Shown here piece by piece: positions 60,426 through 64,000 of a stretch of 64,000 bases of DNA. A program made the translations under genes and the position numbers. Source of the DNA: RBG-16-66-20 sp036262835 (lineage in GTDB: Bacteria; Pseudomonadota; Gammaproteobacteria; Burkholderiales; SG8-39); the NCBI GenBank assembly GCA_036262835.1, contig DATAID010000047.1, positions 1-64,000 on the forward strand. Reading direction: 5' to 3'. The stretch's first letter is position 1. The number at the start of each line of letters is the position of its first letter. A model generated the notes under the pieces. It ran no database searches. It was not told where the DNA came from and saw only the letters and a program-made list of their open reading frames with translations.

Positions 60426-61433
60426 TCAGAGCTTCATCGGCTTCCAGTAGCCGGTCAGCTCGAGGTAGCCCTTGCCGATCACTTTGTTGCCCTCATAGGC
60501 GCGCACCGCGCCTTCCCAGTAGATCGTGCCGGTGCTCGCGCGCGCGTCGAGCTCCTGATCGTCCATGAGCGGCTCGAGGCGGAACTCCCGGTTTTTTGCT
60601 TTGACTTTCATGGCAACGGGATACTCCGTGCCGCTGCGCGGCGATCTCCACATTCTGATCGGCTCGAACGAAACCCCCTCGGGAGCGAAAACGACTCGCC
60701 CATCCTTGCCACGCATGCGGAACGCCATCAGCGCGCTGCCGTCATCGAGGTTGATGCCGCACCAGTCCCAGCCGGCGGCCTCCGAGCCCATGTACTGGCT
60801 CGACCATTCGTGATCGAGCCACGCGGTTCCGGTCACGTCCTCGCCGTTCGCTTTCCCGGCGACGACAAGCTGGGGCCGGCTGTAGTAGTAGCTCGCCTCC
60901 GCAGGCTTGTGTCCTTTTCTCGAGAAGCCGTTCTCGCCTTGCAGCAGGACACCGGGTTTTGCTTCGAATTTCAGGTCGAGCGAAAACTCTCTCGCTTCGA
61001 TCCTTGTCTTGTAGGCGTCCCCGGAAAGAAAAAGCCTCCAGTCATCGACCCACACTTCGGTCGTGCCCTCTTTGCTCCCGGCAAGCCCCAATGCGGTGCG
61101 CGCAGCGCGCTCGTCGTGGCGCAGATGCCCTGGCTGCGGGTCCGAGAGCGCGGCGTGCGCGAGGATCACCTGGCGCGGCGTGAAGCTGCTCGGGTTCGGC
61201 GTGTCGATGTCCGGCCGTGCCCTGAAGAAGGTCACCTGGAATCCCAACTCGCGGCCCGAGCGCGTGTTCAGCCAGCCCGTGATGTACCACCACTCCTGGC
61301 GGTAATCGGGATGCGCTCCGTGGTCTTTCGGGAATACCAGGGGATGGTTGGGTTTTACGTCGGGATAGTTCACTCCGGAGAACGCAGAAAGCGGGTACAC
61401 GCACCCCAGAGCGATAAAGTCGCGACGCTTCAT
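60426..61433 (-). CDS. AttH/CrtC lipocalin-like protein
   Basis: This 335-aa protein begins MKRRDFIALGCVYPLSAF, a short export signal with an LGC that could be a lipobox. The AttH/hydroxyneurosporene-synthase fold shows HPDYRQEWWYITGWLNTRSGRELGFQVTFF near residue 37, TGTAWLDHEWSSQYMGSEAAGWDW near 195 and the C-terminal GYLELTGYWKPM. Such proteins commonly accompany FtsX-type permeases (attFGH), as here, two genes away. The substrate is unknown. Confidence 0.87.
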   Translation of the reverse strand: MKRRDFIALGCVYPLSAFSGVNYPDVKPNHPLVFPKDHGAHPDYRQEWWYITGWLNTRSGRELGFQVTFFRARPDIDTPNPSSFTPRQVILAHAALSDPQPGHLRHDERAARTALGLAGSKEGTTEVWVDDWRLFLSGDAYKTRIEAREFSLDLKFEAKPGVLLQGENGFSRKGHKPAEASYYYSRPQLVVAGKANGEDVTGTAWLDHEWSSQYMGSEAAGWDWCGINLDDGSALMAFRMRGKDGRVVFAPEGVSFEPIRMWRSPRSGTEYPVAMKVKAKNREFRLEPLMDDQELDARASTGTIYWEGAVRAYEGNKVIGKGYLELTGYWKPMKL

Positions 61434-61711
61434 TCGGATTCCTGCCGCACGACCCGCTCGCGGCACTCCGCGAGGACGCCCGCGGGAATCAGGGCGCGGA
61501 CCGCCAGCACGCCAAGCGGCACGAGGATAAGATCGTCCAGCCACCCCAGCACGGGGATGAAATCCGGAATCAGGTCGATCGGGCTCAAGGCATAGGCGAG
61601 GACGGCCGCCCCGAGCGCCTTCGCGTACCACGGCGTGCGCGGGTCGCGGCATGCGAGATTCAGCGCGAGCGCTTCCCGCTTCAGCGCGCGCGCTTTCTCT
61701 TTCCAGCTCAC
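61430..61711 (-). CDS. YkvA-like DUF1232 membrane protein
   Basis: This 93-aa protein has the DUF1232 signature RDPRTPWYAKALGAAVLAYALSPIDLIPDFIPVLGWLDDL (here residues about 20-60, quoted in parts: ALSPIDLIPDFIP) with two hydrophobic segments. It starts at GTG (61711), overlapping the permease stop as GTGA, and overlaps the AttH-like gene by 4 nt. Function is unknown. Confidence 0.82.
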   Translation of the reverse strand: MSWKEKARALKREALALNLACRDPRTPWYAKALGAAVLAYALSPIDLIPDFIPVLGWLDDLILVPLGVLAVRALIPAGVLAECRERVVRQESE

Positions 61712-63999
61712 CAGTCCTCCCTGACCGCCCTCACGGGGCCGATACCGGTCGCTTCTCTTCCGGAAACGAACGCGGTGAAAGAAGAAAGACACACCAAAAG
61801 CACCGATAGCGTCCCCAGGAGGAGATACGGCGGGTGAAGGTCCATGCTCCAGTTGAACGACTGCCGGTTGACGACATGGATGAGGATGAGGCTGATCGCA
61901 CCGCCGAGCGCGAGGCCGGCGGCGACGCCGAGGAGCGCGAGCAGGCCGCCTTCCGCGGCGAGCATCCGGCCGATCTGGGCGCGCGTCATGCCGAGGTGGC
62001 GCAGCACGCCGAATTCACGCCGCCGTGCGAGCACGATCGCGCCGACCGCCGAGGAGAGGCCGAAAAGGCCGACCAGCACCGCCACTGCTTCGAGCGCGTA
62101 GGTGACGGCGAAGCTGCGGTCGAAAATGGCGAGCGAGGCGCGCCGGATCTCGCCCGGGAGCGCGACATCGAGCAGCGCCCCGCCCGGCAGCGCGCGCAAT
62201 TCCGCCACGACCTCCTCCGCCTTGGCGCCCGGCTTGAGCCACAGCGCCGCATCGTTCGCGCGCCGGTCGCCGGTCAGCTCCGCATAGAGCTCCCGCTCGA
62301 TCACGAGCGCGCCGAACTGGCGCGCATAGTCCCGCCAGATTCCGGCCACGATGAATTTCCGGGTTTTGCCGTTCAAGGGAATGCTCATCTCCATTCCCGG
62401 GGTAAAACCATACAAATCCGAAACCGCTTCTGAGATCCAGACCGGCGGCGGATCGCCTTCCTTGCGCTCATAGGTTTTCCTGGCCAGCGGAAAGAACACT
62501 TTTCCGGCATCGCGCGCGATGAGCGCGACGGGCGGGCGCGCCGGATCGAGCGTGATCCGCCCGCTCCGCAGGAAAATCGCACGCTCCACCTGCGGGAGCG
62601 CGCGTACCCGCGCCTCGAGCTCGGGCTCGAGCCACGCGGTCTCGCCCGCTTGCGTGGTCCGGAAGTAAAGCTCCGCGGGCAGCACGGCGGAGAGCCAGTC
62701 GTCGACCGAGTGGCGGAAGGACGCGACCATGATCGCCATCGCCGCCATGAGCGAGAAGCTCGCCACGATCGCCGCGAGGCTCACCATGGACTGTCCCGGA
62801 GCGCCGCGAAGCTGGGCGAGCGCGAGCATCGAGGGAATGCTGCCTTTGATTCTTGTCTTCTCGAACACGAAATTCGAAAGCAAAGGCATGAGCAGGATGC
62901 CGCCGATCAGCAGGCAGGCGATCGAGAGATAGCCGGCGACCGGGATGCCGTTCCAGGGTCGCGCCGCAAGAAGCGCAATCGACAACAACAGCAGGACTAT
63001 TCCAGGCCACACGCGCACGGCGCGCCCGAACATGCGCTGCTCGTCGCCCGCCTTGAGCGCCTGCGCGGGCGGCGAGCGCGCCGCATCGAGCGCAGGAAGG
63101 AGCGCGCCGGCGAGGCCGACCGCGACCCCGCCGAGCGCGTAGAGCGGCGCGGTCCAGGGAAGCGCAATCTGCGGAACGACGCCGCGAAAGAAGCCCGCGC
63201 CGAGGTCCGCGCCGGCGAAGCGGACCGCCATCAGGGCGAGGCCATAGCCGAGCGCGAGGCCGAGGAGACCGCCAAGGAGCCCGATCAAGCCCGCCTCGAT
63301 CAGCACGAGGCGCGCAAGGCCGCCCTGCCTCAGGCCGAGGACGCGCAGCAGCGCGTGCTCCTGGCGCCGGCGCGCCACGGCGAGCGCCTGCGCGGAGAAG
63401 ACGAGGAAGCCGCCGGTGAAGAGCGCGACGAGCGCGAGCACGTTGAGGTTCACGCGGTAGGCGCGCGAAAGGTTCGCGCCGGATTCCTCGACCGCATCGA
63501 GCGTCGTCACATGCGTGCCGGGGGGCAGCAGCGCCGCGATGCGCTGCTTCATCGCCTCGCGGTCCACGCCGGGCGCGAGGCGCAGGTCGATCCGGTTCAG
63601 CTCGCCAAGCCGCCCCAGGCGCCACTGCGCGGTGGCGATGTCGGTGATGGCCGCGACGCCTCGCAGGGCGGAGGGCGAAAGCACGCCTTCGACCTTGAGG
63701 TCGAGGGTCTGCAGGCCCGAAACGATTTTCAGCGTGGACTTTTCCTTGATTCCCGCACTGGCGGAGACAAAGACCGTATCCGGCTGCAACACCCGGAATC
63801 TGCGCTCCGGGTCGTCCGCGAACAGTCCCGGCTGGATGAGCCCCGCGCGCAGCGGATCTAGGCCGATGAGATGGATCGAGCGCCCGGTACCGGCGATGCC
63901 GGCATCGGCTTCGAGCACCGGGCTTGCCACCGCGATGCCCGGGACGCGCGCGATCTGCGCATAGAGCGCCTCGGGGAATCCCGCGCGGCCGCCGCGCAC
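61708..63999 (-). CDS. FtsX-family ABC permease (5' end beyond window)
   Basis: The 763 visible residues belong to a permease with two FtsX/MacB-type halves. The first ends in helices around ARRRQEHALLRVLGLRQGGLA near 225, and the last holds ARRREFGVLRHLGMTRAQIGRMLAAEGG near 675. The periplasmic domain between is about 180 aa. The N-terminus is cut by the window edge. The ATPase is expected just upstream. With the AttH-like protein it resembles lipoprotein or lipid-related attEFGH export systems. Confidence 0.9.
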   Translation of the reverse strand: MRGGRAGFPEALYAQIARVPGIAVASPVLEADAGIAGTGRSIHLIGLDPLRAGLIQPGLFADDPERRFRVLQPDTVFVSASAGIKEKSTLKIVSGLQTLDLKVEGVLSPSALRGVAAITDIATAQWRLGRLGELNRIDLRLAPGVDREAMKQRIAALLPPGTHVTTLDAVEESGANLSRAYRVNLNVLALVALFTGGFLVFSAQALAVARRRQEHALLRVLGLRQGGLARLVLIEAGLIGLLGGLLGLALGYGLALMAVRFAGADLGAGFFRGVVPQIALPWTAPLYALGGVAVGLAGALLPALDAARSPPAQALKAGDEQRMFGRAVRVWPGIVLLLLSIALLAARPWNGIPVAGYLSIACLLIGGILLMPLLSNFVFEKTRIKGSIPSMLALAQLRGAPGQSMVSLAAIVASFSLMAAMAIMVASFRHSVDDWLSAVLPAELYFRTTQAGETAWLEPELEARVRALPQVERAIFLRSGRITLDPARPPVALIARDAGKVFFPLARKTYERKEGDPPPVWISEAVSDLYGFTPGMEMSIPLNGKTRKFIVAGIWRDYARQFGALVIERELYAELTGDRRANDAALWLKPGAKAEEVVAELRALPGGALLDVALPGEIRRASLAIFDRSFAVTYALEAVAVLVGLFGLSSAVGAIVLARRREFGVLRHLGMTRAQIGRMLAAEGGLLALLGVAAGLALGGAISLILIHVVNRQSFNWSMDLHPPYLLLGTLSVLLVCLSSFTAFVSGREATGIGPVRAVREDW

Positions 64000-64000
64000 C

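Overview
The window is a 64 kb, very GC-rich, gene-dense chromosomal segment from a betaproteobacterium. It most resembles Burkholderiales or a close uncultured relative. The 16S rRNA fragment at the left edge, a Bug-type (TctC) periplasmic receptor, the dnaX-ybaB-recR order with ffs and tRNA-Ser beside it, and a TCA cluster containing sdhE and a DUF3460 gene all point that way. I saw no prophage, insertion sequence, CRISPR array, defence island or biosynthetic cluster. This is mainly core metabolism packed into unusually long, tightly overlapping operons.

Layout. 1-1162 (-): start of an rRNA operon, with a consensus promoter, tRNA-fMet, boxA and the 5' part of 16S. 1189-4770 (-): a nitrate/sulfonate/taurine-type ABC importer with an extra Bug receptor. 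4796-7495 (-): recR, ybaB, dnaX, the SRP RNA and tRNA-Ser(GGA). 7528-13533 (-): acetyl-CoA synthetase, a small membrane protein, a transporter-fused histidine kinase and two response regulators, which looks like a CrbS/R-type acetate switch. 13603-19370 (+): class I fumarase, MFS carrier, HMG-CoA-lyase family enzyme, CaiB CoA-transferase and a metallo-beta-lactamase-fold lipoprotein, ended by a two-way terminator at 19393-19416.

19421-35409 (-): reading from the right, sdhC-D-A-B-E, gltA, sucA-sucB-lpd, two EamA transporters, zapE, acuI and prpE. No gap exceeds about 70 bp over 16 kb. 35483-43502 (+): the divergent run mdh, prpB, prpC, DUF3460, prpD, a periplasmic thioredoxin-like protein, a 67-aa protein and acnA. 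The two runs share one 73 bp control region. Together with fum they supply most of the TCA cycle and the methylcitrate cycle; isocitrate dehydrogenase and succinyl-CoA synthetase are not in the window. prpE and acuI feed propionyl-CoA into prpCDB.

43489-49377: a DCC-family protein and a MarR/GbsR-type regulator divergent from an NAD(P)-binding protein, then msrA, a panE-like reductase, an LprI-like protein, dusA and a class II aldolase. 49361-57791 (-): a nine-gene run of Rieske oxygenase, LysR regulator, complete branched-chain-type ABC importer (LivGFHM plus binding protein), alpha/beta hydrolase and MFS carrier, probably for uptake and breakdown of an aromatic or similar acid. 57900-61711: an enoyl-CoA hydratase, an AhpD-like protein, an unusual M48 protease-pilin fusion, an AttH/CrtC-like protein and a DUF1232 protein. 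A truncated FtsX-type permease runs off the right edge.

The strongest second-look items are the A9 run in dnaX (possible tau/gamma switch), the two divergent TCA/methylcitrate super-operons with a possibly leaderless sdhC, the predicted mesaconate/citramalate operon, the M48-pilin fusion and the tRNA-fMet at the head of the rRNA operon.
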